A DNA stretch of 64,000 nt from Heterohyrax brucei (GCA_028571685.1 CM053146.1:108413431-108477430); one strand, 5' to 3'. Shown: positions 32,823 to 44,130, counted from the stretch's first letter. Numbers and translations are program-made. The notes: a model not told the origin generated them from the sequence alone.

Positions 32823-33272
32823 ACTGTCAGCCTCTCATACTGGGATGGCTTGTGTGTTACTAAGATGTTGAAAGCTATGTCACCAGTATTTCGAATACCA
32901 GCAGGGTTACAAAAGGTGGACAGGTTTCAACAGAGCTTCCAAAGACTAGGAAGAAAGCGTGGGTGATCTACTTCCCAAAACCAGCCAATGAAAGCCTTAT
33001 GAATCACAGTTGGACACTGTCTGACTCACTTGCTTCAGATATGTCATCTGGAGGGATCAACGGCTAGCAGAAGACATCATGTTTGGTGAACTAGAGGACC
33101 AAGGAGGGTATGAGAGACCCTCAGTGAGCTGGATCAGCACAGTAGCTGCTGCAAGGCTGGAGCCAAACACAACAGGGACTGTGAGAGGATCCAGACCAGG
33201 TAACATTCCATTCTGTTGTGTACCAGCCAGCACGAGTCAGATGTTGACCAGACGGCAGCTAACAACAACACG
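32823..33272 (+). mobile_element. Internally deleted RTE LINE, plus strand
   Basis: A 5'-end part ('gttgaaagctatgtcaccag', 'agactaggaagaaagcg') is joined near 33025 to a 3'-end part ('ggtgaactagaggaccaagg') and a short 'aacaacaacac' tail. It resembles 9187-9572 but has a longer 5' part. Confidence 0.65.
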
Positions 33273-33654
33273 ACCAACGAGGAGAACAAGCACTGAGGGA
33301 AAGCTAGAATTCTCCGCTTCTATAGTCTGTCCTACTGTTTGCCAAACCTCACTGGTTAGGAGATTCTTCTTTTATTTAACTTGTTGTTTTCATTCTGTAG
33401 CATATTTTTTCCTCTTGGGTTCTTAGTAATACAGTAAAATATCAGTGCCAAGCTCTGGGAGATTCATACACTGATTGTGGTGTGTGATTAGAAAAAATCA
33501 GGGACCACTTTTACATAAAACATTGTGGTCTTTTACTTTTTGGATCACTCATTATCATCAGTACATTTTAACCACCCACTCCCAAGATATTTGTATTTAT
33601 TTATAAATATATGTTAACCCCTGAAGTCACCTTATGGATAAATAACAAATAGAT
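33273..33654. other. Unassigned sequence
   Basis: No gene or repeat is recognised. Confidence 0.35.
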
Positions 33655-33905
33655 TAAAAAATAAAATAAACTGACTATCACCAAAAAACACAAGACCAGT
33701 CAACAACTACTTTAAAATAAAGATAAATACATAAGGGGGCAGGGAAACTAGGTTAATGCAAATGGAACAACCAGAGCAGAAATGAGGACATTCACATATT
33801 GTGAAGAATCTAACCGACATTGCTGAACAACTTGTATAGAAATTGTTGAATGAGAAGCTAAACCTCTTGGTAAACCTTCACCAAAAACACAATACAATAT
33901 TTTTA
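33655..33905 (+). mobile_element. Probable LINE-1-type 3' end
   Basis: The end 'ggtaaaccttcaccaaaaac' followed by 'acaatacaat' parallels the complement of the LINE-1 3' ends at 42550 and 45185. The upstream 200 bp look like the matching 3' UTR. The left limit is uncertain. Confidence 0.4.
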
Positions 33906-35566
33906 AAAATAGACAAACATGTATGTAAAAGCACCTTTATGTTAATGCATTACATTATAAAATGTACAAGGTTTTCCTCATTGGACACAAATCTCCCAGA
34001 CATTAAAGGTACTGAGTTGTGCACTTCACTTATCACACATATCATTATTTTAACTGAGAAGTCAACCAAAACCTAACAAAGAAGTTAGGACAAAATGTTA
34101 ACTATATGTGCTGTGATATCGTTATATCCCACATGGAAAAGAAACACCAATTGTTGAAACTCTCACATTCAAAGTCTGAAAAAACAAATCAAATGTCTCG
34201 ACAAAATGTCTGCACTGAAAAACCCATTTGGGTTTTCCTCACAGCCTAGTTGAATTTGCTGAAGAGTTCAATATCTTCTTGTTTATGAAGTTTTCATTTT
34301 ACTACGATAGGGTTACTCAGATGGAATAAACAAGGAACACTGCTGTTCTGCTCATTGTGGTCGGGAATTACAGGGCACTGGAGAATCATATTGAGGTACT
34401 TTGGGGTCTTGATTTCAGTGTGCTGGTGTGCATGCTATGTATGCTTCTACAGAATATGTATCTGGACTTGAAAGCTTTCCCAACCAAGCTATAGCTGAAC
34501 TTGCTCAACCCGTCATGTTGTATTTCTCTAAGGACAAAACCCCAAGTTGACAGCTCTCACTTTGTATTACCAAATAAAATCAAGCAATCAGGGCCAGTCA
34601 GACCCCTGCCACGTAGCTACTCACTGCTATCAATTACTTAGCCTAATTATCTTGACAGAGTTTCCTATTCATTTAAATATCATTTTCTGGGACCGTAAAA
34701 GCAATAGGGATCATGAGAGAAAGTACGCATGTCATCTTGGGACTGCTAATACCTAAGATGCAGAATTTTGCCCAGAATCATGTAAGCACCCCAGGCTGTA
34801 GGAATAAAGAGATTTCAACAACAGTTTACAGAAAGTTCTAATACGGTCTGTGAAGAGAGGCGTTGAAAGAGAACACAGTTTAAGAAAGCTGGGAGGCTAT
34901 AGAAACGAAATTCTGACCACAACATGATGAATAAATGCAGAGAGAAAGACATCAGTGATGCTTCTCCAAAATTCTCTGATGACTTGATACTTTAAAAGAA
35001 TACGTACATAAAAAGCCAAGGACGGGCACGTAACCAAGGACACCAATTGTGACATACACAAGAAAATCGTCAGAACCGTTAATGCTGATAACACTTACAA
35101 ACTGACAAAGGCAATAAAATCTATCATTTTGACTGCTTAGATTGCAGATGTGAGCCAGCAAGTAAAATGTACAATACTGGAGACGACCGTATAATGCTGG
35201 CAGATGAGAGAAGCGCTTCAATCAAGGAAAATTACCTTCCAAACTTAAAAGTCAAGCAGGGGTTAAAAAGGGACATGCATTTCCAGAAGAGAATGGGCTG
35301 CTGAGAGGAGCCCAACACACCATTCCCAAGGATCTGCATCCCAGGATTCTAAAGGACCCATCAGTGTGATTACAGGCAGCTTGGGGTCATCTCTGAGTCA
35401 ATGAGAATTTGAGACACATTAGGAGATGCAAAGAAAACCCATACCTGTTGGGTTTCCAAAAGATAGAGTGGAGGTTGGCAAGCAGATCCTAGAAACTGCA
35501 GATAAGTAAACACAATACTGTTATTTTGCAAAATTCCAGAATGTCCTCTTAAACATGGGGTTTGTG
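33906..35566. other. Low-repeat 1.7 kb
   Basis: No gene or repeat family is recognised. Overlapping minus frames at 34897-35221 (up to 89 codons) contain hydrophobic stretches but no domain I know. Confidence 0.4.
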
Positions 35567-35640
35567 GGCCTTACAAAACAAAACGCTGATCAGTAGAATG
35601 TAGCGTGTGTCTACTGGTCAGTATTTTGTTCTGTAAAGCC
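35567..35640. other. 74 nt hairpin with 31-base arms
   Basis: Arms 35567-35597 and 35610-35640 are inverted copies with few mismatches, around a 12 nt loop. No known mammalian mini-element matches it from memory. It could be a small inverted-repeat transposon remnant or a hairpin RNA source. Confidence 0.7.
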
Positions 35641-35651
35641 TGCGTACCTCC

Positions 35652-35852
35652 AGGAGTCCCAGAGTGGTACAGAGGTTAAATGCTCATCTGCTAGCTGTGA
35701 AGCTGGCAGTTCACACAGACAGAGGTGCCTCAGAAGATAGGCCTGGCTATCTTCTTCTCAAAGGCATAGCATTGAAAACCTGTTCTACTCTGTACACATA
35801 CAGGTTGCCACGAGTCTGTATCAACTGAAAGGCAACTAACAGAAAAAACAAC
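35652..35852 (+). mobile_element. AfroSINE, long subtype
   Basis: The head 'cagagtggtacagaggttaa' is followed by an extra block of about 40 bases ('ggtgcctcagaagataggcc') before the middle and the tail 'aactaacagaaaaaacaaca'. Confidence 0.8.
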
Positions 35853-36078
35853 AGTGTGTGCTAGGTGAAAAGCCATTCCAAACAAGCTTCAGTTCCTTTT
35901 TGAACAGGGTAAATAACAGAGCATGTCTTGGGCACACCCCACAAACATGGCACAGAGGAAGTCCTGCAGGACTGTCTCTAAGTGCCAGTGTACTTAGAGA
36001 TTTTCAAAGGTATGCATGGGGAATTTTATACATCTTTTTTAAAAAATAATTTATTTTCTGATTATGTTACACACTGTA

Positions 36079-36647
36079 CAAGGCCTGCCAATTAATTCGT
36101 GAACTCATCCTAGAAAAAGTGCTACATATGTCATTGCTGAATATCACTACAGTCACCTTCAAAGTGCTCCTCTTGGGAAGCTATGCACCGATGCCAGCAC
36201 ATAGTCCACCTTTCAAAGCAATTCTGGAACTCTTTTTCTGAAATGGCCATCAGAGCTGTTGTCGTATTAACCTTAATGTCCCGAATGTTATCAAAATGTC
36301 TTCCTCTCAATATTTCCTTTATCTTTGGGTGAAGAAAAAAGTCATTGTGGGCCAGATCAGGGGAGTAGAGAGGGTGTTCCAATAAGTTATTTGTTTACTG
36401 GCTAAAAACTCAGTCACAGACAACTATGCAATTAAGTTCACAACCTGGCCACCATGCCACCATGTGCCATGGCGATTCCACAGAGAGGGCCCAAATTGCT
36501 TTGAAGGGTGGACTAGGCGCTGGCATTGGTGCATAGCTTCCCAAGGGGGAATACTTCGAAGGTGACCATAGTGATATTCAGCAATGAGGTATGTAGCACG
36601 TAGAACAATTAAGTTAGTGGATTAAGTTAATTGTCAGACTTCCTGTG
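36079..36647. mobile_element. Mariner derivative with inverted arms, 569 bp
   Basis: Flanked by TA dinucleotides. The left arm (to about 36400) is minus-strand transposase 3' sequence: frame 36131-36382 reads HPLYSPDLAHNDFFLHPKIK, including the third catalytic Asp of the D,D34D motif (YSPDL), and HRCIASQEEHFEGD at the end. The right arm (about 36490-36647) repeats the same 3' end on the plus strand. Both ends carry the mariner terminal repeat, so the element folds back on itself. Confidence 0.8.
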
Positions 36648-36801
36648 TATAGACATAGGGACACAGTATTTCCTAGACGTCAAGATCCACTTCATTGGGA
36701 GACAATGCATCAACTTGAAAACAGCTTTTTGAGGTGAGAAAGAAATTATATTAAATGTATAATTCATCCAAGTTTTAGAAACATACCTCAGAATTGAGGA
36801 A

Positions 36802-36828
36802 GCGCGCGCGCACACACACACACACACA
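36802..36828. repeat. (CG)n-(CA)n microsatellite
   Basis: A short alternating GC run passes directly into a CA run; both are alternating purine-pyrimidine. Confidence 0.85.
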
Positions 36829-36964
36829 GGATTGAAATCATACATGTAAAAACACTTTCTAGTGAATAAAGTATTATAATTCATTTAATTATTACTCACT
36901 TCTCAAAACTTATTGTTTTATGTCTACGAAATTTTGCAATGCTCAGATATTTATCTGCATTTCT

Positions 36965-37430
36965 GATTGTTTCCTTGGAGTACATTCCCAGAAGTGGAAT
37001 CATTGGGAAAAAAGATATGTATGTTCCAACAATTCTTGATCCATGATACCAAACCCTTCTCAGGAAGTTTGTGCCAGTTTACATTGCCACGCACAGTGGT
37101 TTAAGGGAACCCTTCACACTCCCATTTAAAATGATCTTTTCTTTCCAAACTCTTTATTGATTTAGTAGGATATATAATTGGGTTTGAATTTCATGGACTA
37201 ACAGTGAAATTGAATATTTTCCTATACGAATATCATTGTTTTTCTTCTGTGAATTGTCTATTCTTGTCTTCGGTTTCCTTTTGGAACAGAAATTCATTAT
37301 TTTTCTGATTGTTATGTGATCTTTATATATCAAAAATATTTATCATTTTCTACTCTATTACAAGTCTTTTGTGTAAACATTTACTTCACTTTATCCTAAA
37401 TCTGCATTTTCTTTTTCTTTTTTCCAAAGC
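36965..37430 (-). mobile_element. Old LINE-1 3' part, minus strand
   Basis: 'ttccttggagtacattccca' then 'gaagtggaatcattgggaaa' is the complemented L1M motif also seen near 4765. Diverged. Confidence 0.5.
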
Positions 37431-37702
37431 TTGTCCTAAAGAGTGTACACCCCACACACTTTGGACATGTTATCATGAGAGACCAGCCCCTGGAGAAGGA
37501 CATCACAGTTGGTAAAGCAAAGGGACCGTGAAAAAGAGGGTGACCCTTAACCAGATGGACTGACCCAGTAGCTGAAACAATGGGCTCCAGCGTAACAATG
37601 AACATGAGTGAGGTGCTGGACTGGGCAGTGTCTCGTTCTGTTTTACAGAGGGCGGTTGTGAGTCGGGACCTACTTCACGGCACCTGCCAACAACAACAAC
37701 AA
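37431..37702 (+). mobile_element. RTE LINE 3' end with (CAA)n tail
   Basis: 'acactttggacatgttatca', 'cagcccctggagaaggacat' and 'tgggcagtgtctcgttctgt', ending 'ccaacaacaacaacaa'. It contains the end of ORF2 and the short 3' UTR, inserted in old LINE-1-like sequence. Confidence 0.85.
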
Positions 37703-38270
37703 AGAATGTATGCCATTTAATTGGAAAGTTTACAAAATTTACCTCATTGTTGTATCTGATATTCAACCTTACCTCTAGCATTTTGTTTATTCCTTTCAGT
37801 TATTGTGTAATGTCTTGCTGTTTATTTTGTGTGGGCCTGTGTTTTACTCTGTGATTGGGGTTTTGATTGCTTTTATCTTCCGTGATGATTTAGAATGCAG
37901 ATATCTCTTTTTTAAATTTTGCTCTTTGCTGGTAAATTTTTCAAATTATACATGAGCCTAAACTGCACAAAATGTAAAATTCATGAAAGAAGCAAAGCCT
38001 TTGATTCTTATTATGTGAGGGCAGGGATCCTGGGTATTTTCACTACCCCCCTCACTGCTCTCCTTCACTTTCTGGTCTTTACTGGGATTATCTGAGATTT
38101 AGATCATTACTACTAAATTATTACTTTTCCATTTTATAATTGTTTAATAATTTTATATCTGTCTTCAAAGGAATTATTTATTTTATGTCTGTACTCAATT
38201 TTTTCATGAATGTAATGCTAGTTATTTTGGTTTAAGTATATGTTTATCTTGTTTTTCACTCATCAGCAGT
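37703..38270 (-). mobile_element. Possible continuation of old LINE-1
   Basis: T-rich sequence of the kind found in minus-strand L1M 3' regions follows the RTE insertion. Similarity is weak and the right limit is a guess. Confidence 0.3.
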
Positions 38271-38837
38271 CCTTTTATATTAGAACTTTTTCCCCACTTT
38301 GGGGTCCTTGTTTGTTTGTTTTTTATGTGACTCTCAGACAGCTAGATTTTGAAATGCTAAAACACTAGACTGACCAGATAAAATTTAACAATGAAGATGA
38401 GAAATTAATGTTGTCAGGGTAAAAAATTCAATGAATGCAAGATGAGGAAATTTTTGTTTAGCAATAATTTTAATAAAAAAATATCCAGAGAGGTGAGCAA
38501 ACCATGTAATGTGATGGCAAAGAAAGCGAAATGCAGTTTTCACTCTAATAAGTGTATAAGTTACAGGACAAAATGGTAATAATTCTGTTTTAGCAAGAGT
38601 AAGCCAGACAGTTCTTCAGCTTCAGTATTCGGGTCCGTTCTGATTACCGTACTGTGAAACAACCAGCAAACATTCAAAAGGGCATCTAAGAGAGAAAAGA
38701 GTCTAAAAGTCACGTGAAGATTTATTGAGGGAACCAGGGGCTTTAAACAAGGAAAATTAGATTTAGGAGCTCTGGTATCGGAAGGGCCCTGAAAGAGAAT
38801 AAATTGTTCCTGGTGGTAAAGTTCCAAGGCATGAGAC
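38271..38837. other. Unassigned sequence
   Basis: No gene or repeat is recognised. Confidence 0.35.
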
Positions 38838-38912
38838 TCTGCCTCAACATAAGGAGGAAATTTCTAAAAGGCAGAGCTGTACAAAACCGGCATTGCTATG
38901 TCAGATACTGCC
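38838..38912 (+). mobile_element. CR1/L3-like fragment
   Basis: 'ctcaacataaggaggaaatt' then 'aaaaggcagagctgtacaaa' parallels 41597-41670 and resembles the 3' region of CR1/L3 LINEs. Confidence 0.4.
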
Positions 38913-38917
38913 CCCCA

Positions 38918-39079
38918 CCAAAAAAACCACTGCCATTGGGTTGACTCTGACTCATAACAGCCCTATAGGTCAAAGGAGAATTGCCCCGTAGAGTCTCCAA
39001 GGAGTGTCCAGTGGATTTGAACTGCCAACCTTTTGGTTAGCAGCCACAGTACTACCCCACCATGCCACCAGGGTTTCCA
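38918..39079 (-). mobile_element. AfroSINE copy
   Basis: Full-length minus-strand copy: 'cccgtagagtctccaaggag', 'ttttggttagcagccacagt', 'gccaccagggtttcc'. Confidence 0.93.
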
Positions 39080-40036
39080 GAAATCTATAATAGGGACAAG
39101 TTTATTACTATGTGTCATTTCCTAGCTTTCTCCTCCTCCCTAAACAGCTTCCTCCCTCCTTACCTCATGTACCTGCTAAAGACCGTTTTGTGTTTTCCTG
39201 CTCCTTCTCTCTCCTCTTTTGTGTCTTAAAGATAGTTCTGCTCTTTTTTGTATAGAAGTATCGGGTCTGGAGAAGAGGAAAGAATGTACTGATCATTCTT
39301 GGTTGCTGGGCAGGGAGTGGTGGGAAAAGACAAACAGAAAAGCCAAGATTTCTCTCAGAACAGTGGGAAGTCTTAGTGTGTGAGACTGAAATTTCTACAT
39401 GACATGAAAGAGCGGGACAGAAAAGAAGTTCAATAGTAGGAACAATGTAGTCATGAAATTAAAAAAAAAAAAAGGATGACTTCTGCCTAGATTGACTTGA
39501 GACCAGAGTCTTGTGCAGCCAACCAAAGATGAGCAGAAGACCTACATGGATTTCTGGCTCCCATTTACATAGGCAAAAACCACAAGACTATTGGTGATGA
39601 AAAACCTCAATTTTAAGTCAGATCCCTTTTCCCACTTGAGACTATTTTGCAAATGGTTGTATATTCTGCTGGTGATATTTAATCTTGTGGTAAATGTATA
39701 AGGTTGTCATTCCCTAGTGTGCATTCTCTCATTCTCAACTGACTATACTCAATCGCCTGTTCACTTACAAAATTTGACAATACACATCCCAGGTTGTGTG
39801 TCTATATGTGTGTGTGTATTACTTTCCTATTACAATAAAAAATTCTGCTACCTAAAGATGTCAAAAAGGGAGAAGCTTCCAAATGCTGTCTTAAGGTTTA
39901 TTTCTATTGAGTTTGTTACTCATTATGGGTAAAAAGAGAAATCCTGCTTTGAAAAGAGATTAGACTACACGAACCCCAAATTCTGGACTCACTCTATGAT
40001 TTCACTTGCTTCTATATAGCCTCTAGATGCCATATA
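39080..40036. other. Unassigned sequence
   Basis: No gene or repeat is recognised. A run of about 13 A lies near 39461-39473. Confidence 0.35.
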
Positions 40037-40136
40037 CAAAGTCTGATAATTATGTCTGTGAACTTAATTGTTCTAAGTGCTACATACCTGCTTCCCAAAG
40101 GGAGTACCTTGAAGGTGAGTACTTTGGCAGTCTTTA
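40037..40136. mobile_element. 100 bp miniature mariner
   Basis: Flanked by TA. The left end 'caaagtctgataattatgtc' and the right end 'ggcagtcttta' are inverted relatives. Inside, 'gcttcccaaagggagtacct' is the plus-strand form of transposase 3' sequence. It is a very short member of the inverted-arm group, 30 bp from a near-complete mariner. Confidence 0.65.
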
Positions 40137-40166
40137 TATAACTACACTGTACTGTTTAACATAATA

Positions 40167-41441
40167 CATGAAGTCTATCAATTAAGTTTGTGGACTCATC
40201 CTAGAGAAAGTGCTACATACCTCATTGCTGAATATTACTGTGGTCACCTTTGAAGTACCTCCCTTGGGAAGCTATGAACTGATGCCAGTGCCTAGTCTAC
40301 CCTTCAAAGCAGTCTTGGAACTCTTCTTCCAGAATGGCCATCAACAGAGCTGTCATTGTATTATCTTTGACATCATGAATGTCATCAAAATGTCTTCCTT
40401 TCAGTATTCCTTTATCTTCAAGGAAAGAAAAAAGTCACTGCAGGCCAGATCAGGTGAGTAGGGAGAGTCTTCCAAAACAGTTACTTATTCACTGGCTAAA
40501 AACTCCCTAGTGCCATGTGAGCTGGTACATTGTTGTGATGCCAGATCCATGAGCTGCGGGCTGAAAATTCGGGTCCTTATCTTTTTTTCATGCAGCCTTT
40601 TCAGCACTTCCAAATAGTAAACTTGGCTAACTGTCTACTTGGCACAAATTCATAGTGAATGATCCCTCTGATACAAAAAAGGTTAGCAACATAGTTGACT
40701 CTTGATTTGGACTGACAGAACGTTTTGGGTCGTGGAGAATTGGCTGACTTCCACTGTGGGCTTGGACTACTTGTTGCAGGGTTGTATTGGTACACCCACA
40801 TTTCATCACCAGTGATATCATACTCCAAAACATTGTCTTGCTTCTCCAAAAGGCCTGGCAAACTTTGACTGTCCTTTGTCTTTGTTCGCCGGTGAACTCC
40901 TTCAGGATCATTTCTGTACACACCTTTCTCATGCCAAGACTTTCAGCAAAGACCTTCCTGTTTCTCTATCAATATTTATTTGGTTTGCTATGATTCTCAG
41001 AGTCAGCCAATGATTTTGAAACCAATTCAGTGAATTTCTGCAATGTTTCCATCAGGTCTACTCTTCACTGCCTGCCCTGACCTGTCTTCATCACCTCAGA
41101 AAAATGATTAATCCATTTGTAACCTGCCATTTTCTTCATGGCATTATCCCCGTAAACTTGGACTAATGTGTCCCTGATTTCATTTCTGTTCTTGCCAAGT
41201 TTAACAAGAACTTTAATGTTTGTTTGTTACTCTAATTCAATTTCTGACATCCTCATGATGGCACACGAAAACACACAACAACGACAATGAACACCAAGCA
41301 GAAAGACACCTTCACATGTCGATACAAACACAGCTGTGAGACACTGCTGTACCAATGTTATGAAACCTTACCGAGTTGTTTGTACAGTGCTGCCAACGTA
41401 AGTGCAAGTGGCAAGTTCATGCACTTAACTGTCATATCTCA
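40167..41441 (-). mobile_element. Near-complete mariner element, 1275 bp
   Basis: Flanked by TA at 40165-40166 and 41442-41443. Terminal inverted repeats of about 30 bp: 'catgaagtctatcaattaag' on the left against the complement of 'cttaactgtcatatctca' on the right. The length and one transposase region on the minus strand fit a canonical mariner. Confidence 0.88.
40222..41256 (-). pseudogene. Mariner transposase, inactivated
   Basis: A cut-and-paste transposase (D,D34D catalytic triad) that acts at the terminal repeats of the element. The start Met at 41256 gives MRMSEIELE, then a stop; after it the frame continues QTNIKVLVKLG, matching the usual N terminus. The middle survives in two shifted frames: ITGDEMWVYQYNPATSSPSP, with the first catalytic Asp, and a region ending GIIHYEFVP in which the second Asp position reads Cys. 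Near 40400-40460 SPYSPDLACSDFFL keeps the third Asp. The C terminus HQFIASQGRYFKGD precedes the stop at 40222-40224. Total about 345 codons, the family length, but stops and frameshifts make it dead. Confidence 0.88.
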
Positions 41442-41596
41442 TATGTGTGGACAACATTGTAACTCACCAAAACTTTGGAAGTATTTCAATAGATTTACAC
41501 ATTCTGAACTTAGGGAAAAGCATGCAGACAATATTGTTCGATTAAATAATGAATAGATATGTATTATATATATTAGTAAAATTGGTGAGTAAAGTT

Positions 41597-41670
41597 CTGA
41601 CTCAACATAAGGAAGAAATTTCCAAAAGGCTGAGCTGTACCAAGCTGGCTTTGCCACCTCAGATGCTACC
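41597..41670 (+). mobile_element. CR1/L3-like fragment
   Basis: 'ctcaacataaggaagaaatt' and 'aaaaggctgagctgtaccaa' match 38838-38912 at most positions. The two pieces lie on either side of the mariner cluster in the same orientation. Confidence 0.4.
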
Positions 41671-42549
41671 ATTCTTCCCATTCCTTTAGAGAGCGGATGA
41701 TATCTGTTAAAGATGGTACATGACCTGTATACAGAAAAGGAAAAGAATAGGTTTTTTCATAGTTTTATGTAGGCCCTTCGCTAAGAGAACACTCATCTCA
41801 AATAAATTATTCACATCAAATGCCCCGCAGTAAGAATTCTTCTGTAGCAATGATTTTTTTGTAGGTGTTTTTTTAAGAATGTACAAAAGATAGCCTGACT
41901 TCCAAAAGTTCATATTCCAGGCACACTATTCAATAAACGACATCATTTCCATATACCGTCCTGCGAATATAAGGAAGGAATACATTTTCAAAGACCTGTG
42001 GCCTGTATATCTCCTTCGTCTCCCACTATACACTTCATTTTGGTAGGAAGTTTTACACGCAAAGCTGTATGTGCTTTTAAGGCTTGAATATGAGTCATCA
42101 TAGCCTTTTTCAAGAGGAACAATCTTTTAGTCTCTACCAACTTAAAACATCAATAGAGTTTCATTTACATGAAAAGGCTGATGACAGTTTATAAACTGAA
42201 AACAGTATATCAAAACAAGGCTTGTTTTTGGATGAAACTTTCCCAATAATGAATAGAGATGGAGAAATAACCATGATGAAACAGATGACAGATGAAGCAT
42301 ACACTCGTGAAAAAGGTCTTAGCCTAATCCTTATGCTAGAAAGTAAGTAAATGGTGAAATCCTTTCTCATATATTCATTTATAAAAATCCAATTACAAAT
42401 CAAGTATTTCACTTCTAAGTACATGGAAATTTAAGTTTTCTACAAAAGGCCTGGCAAACTTTAGTAGATTTACTTTTCCTCTTGTCCGTGTCCGTATCAA
42501 TTTTGAATATGTTTTAATGACAAAAAAATGCTTTAAAAAATCCTATTGT
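41671..42549. other. Unassigned sequence
   Basis: No gene or repeat is recognised. Confidence 0.35.
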
Positions 42550-42960
42550 GCTTTAGGTGTAAGTCTACAGTGTAAATTAGTTTCTCACTCAAAAATGATA
42601 CACAAATTGTTTTGTGGCATTAGTTGCAAACCCTATAATGTGTCAGCTTTCTCTCCCTTTTCACCCTGAATTCTCTGTGTCCATTTGTCCAACTTTTCGG
42701 TCCCTTCCTCCTTTCTTGCCTTTGCTTTTGGGTAGGTGTTGCCCATTTGGTCTTGCCATATTTGACTGGATGAGGAAGTACGTTCCTCGTGTGTGTTATT
42801 GTTTGTTTATAGGACTGTCTGATCTTTTGCTGAAGAGCAGACTTTGGGAGTGGCTTCAGTCCTGAGTTAGTAAGGTGTCCAGGGCCATGATATGGGGGTT
42901 CCTGCACTAGCTGTCAGTACAGTAGGCCTGTTCTATTCGTGTGAGTAACAGGCTTATTTT
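42550..42960 (-). mobile_element. LINE-1 3' UTR, minus strand
   Basis: Complemented 3' end 'cctattgtgctttaggtgta', then 'gtgttgcccatttggtcttg' and 'gtgtccagggccatgatatg'. Same 3' UTR type as 45185-45845; 5' truncated. Confidence 0.7.
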
Positions 42961-43235
42961 TAACACTGTCAGTAACAATCCCAAGCGGACTGAGATTTCC
43001 ATGGAGGCAAGTTGTTTAAGTGTCCTGCAAGACTCCTGCCAACTCTTGGTATTCTTGAGCTTTCTTCTGGAGCCCACAGAAGGTGGTGTGAAGAGAGAGC
43101 ACTGTACATACATTCTTGATAGTGTATCTTTTTGATCCTAAATGTCTTTAGCATCCACAGACCCAAAGGGAAAAACATGAGAGGCACTAAGCCGTTAATT
43201 CCATGTGGAAATCACAATCACTAACCTTCTGATCC

Positions 43236-43512
43236 AGGGCATAATTTGTTATGACCCACACAGTCAAACGCCTTTGCATAGTCTGTAAAACACAGGTAAA
43301 CATCTTTGTGGTATTCTCTGCTTTCAAGCAAGATCCACCTGACATTGGCAATGATATTTCTTGTTTCATGTCCACTTCTGAATCCAGCTTGAACTTCTGG
43401 TGGTTCTCTATGTACTGCTGCAACCATTTTTGCATTATCTTTAGCAAAATTTTACATGCATGTGATATTAATATTGTTAGATAATTTCCACATTCTGTTG
43501 GATCACCAAGAA
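43236..43512 (-). mobile_element. RTE LINE reverse transcriptase fragment
   Basis: The minus frame within 43221-43427 reads QAGFRSGHETRNIIANVRWI and CFTDYAKAFDCVGHNKL, the motif A region of RTE-clade reverse transcriptase, with the catalytic Asp in AFD retained. Both ends of the LINE are missing, so it is an internal fragment left by deletions. Confidence 0.85.
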
Positions 43513-43931
43513 GTACTGATACAGTTCATTGCAGCATAATGATATAGTTCATAATGATGCAGTTCATTGCAGTGAGTGGGTGCAGTCCTGTGTGGGTATG
43601 AAATGTCCCTCAAAGGAGGCAGGATAAAATGGGCTAGTTCTAAATCTCTGTCTCTAGGCTGGCCTGTGGGCAGACACAGAGACTTTGGCTATTGCCTCTC
43701 CCCGCTGCATGCCCTGTGGAGGTTTCTTATACTCATTGCCCTTCGTTTCCTTGAAACACTTCCAGGTTGCTATCAAGGTAGAGGTGATCTGAAGAACGCA
43801 CTGACGCAATGGAGCTGGTGACTGATGACATCATTGCACCTTAACATGTCATCCCTTAACAGAGATTGGCATTTAATAAGCACTAGGTCTTATCCCAGAG
43901 AAACGGCTCTCAGGGTATATTTATAAGTGAA
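43513..43931. other. Unassigned sequence
   Basis: The phrase 'tgcagttcattgcag' recurs in slightly varied form near 43517-43575, a short local tandem repeat. No gene is seen. Confidence 0.35.
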
Positions 43932-44130
43932 GGGCTGAGCATATGGCTCAGAACTTGGGCTCAGTAATTATATGTGCCCAGATTTGAATCCTGGCTCTAT
44001 CACTCATGCTATGAGCATTTAGGCAAGTTACCCTCTCTAAGCCTCAATTTCCTTGTCCACAAAGTGGGGATAATAACACTTACTTCAAAGGACTATTGTG
44101 AAGATTCAAGGAAACAATCCCTGTCTTTTA
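43932..44130 (+). mobile_element. MIR copy
   Basis: Good MIR order: 'atttgaatcctggctctatc', 'taggcaagttaccctctcta', 'caatttccttgtccacaaag', 'tggggataataacacttact'. Confidence 0.88.

Noticed and set aside
34952-35221. 89-codon minus-strand frame with hydrophobic stretches
   Set aside because: It resembles a membrane protein only superficially. I could not match it to receptor or transporter families, and an overlapping frame of similar length exists.
43513-43580. Local repeats of 'gcagttcattgcag' as a CRISPR-like array
   Set aside because: Only two or three imperfect units without regular spacers; a short tandem duplication in mammalian DNA.
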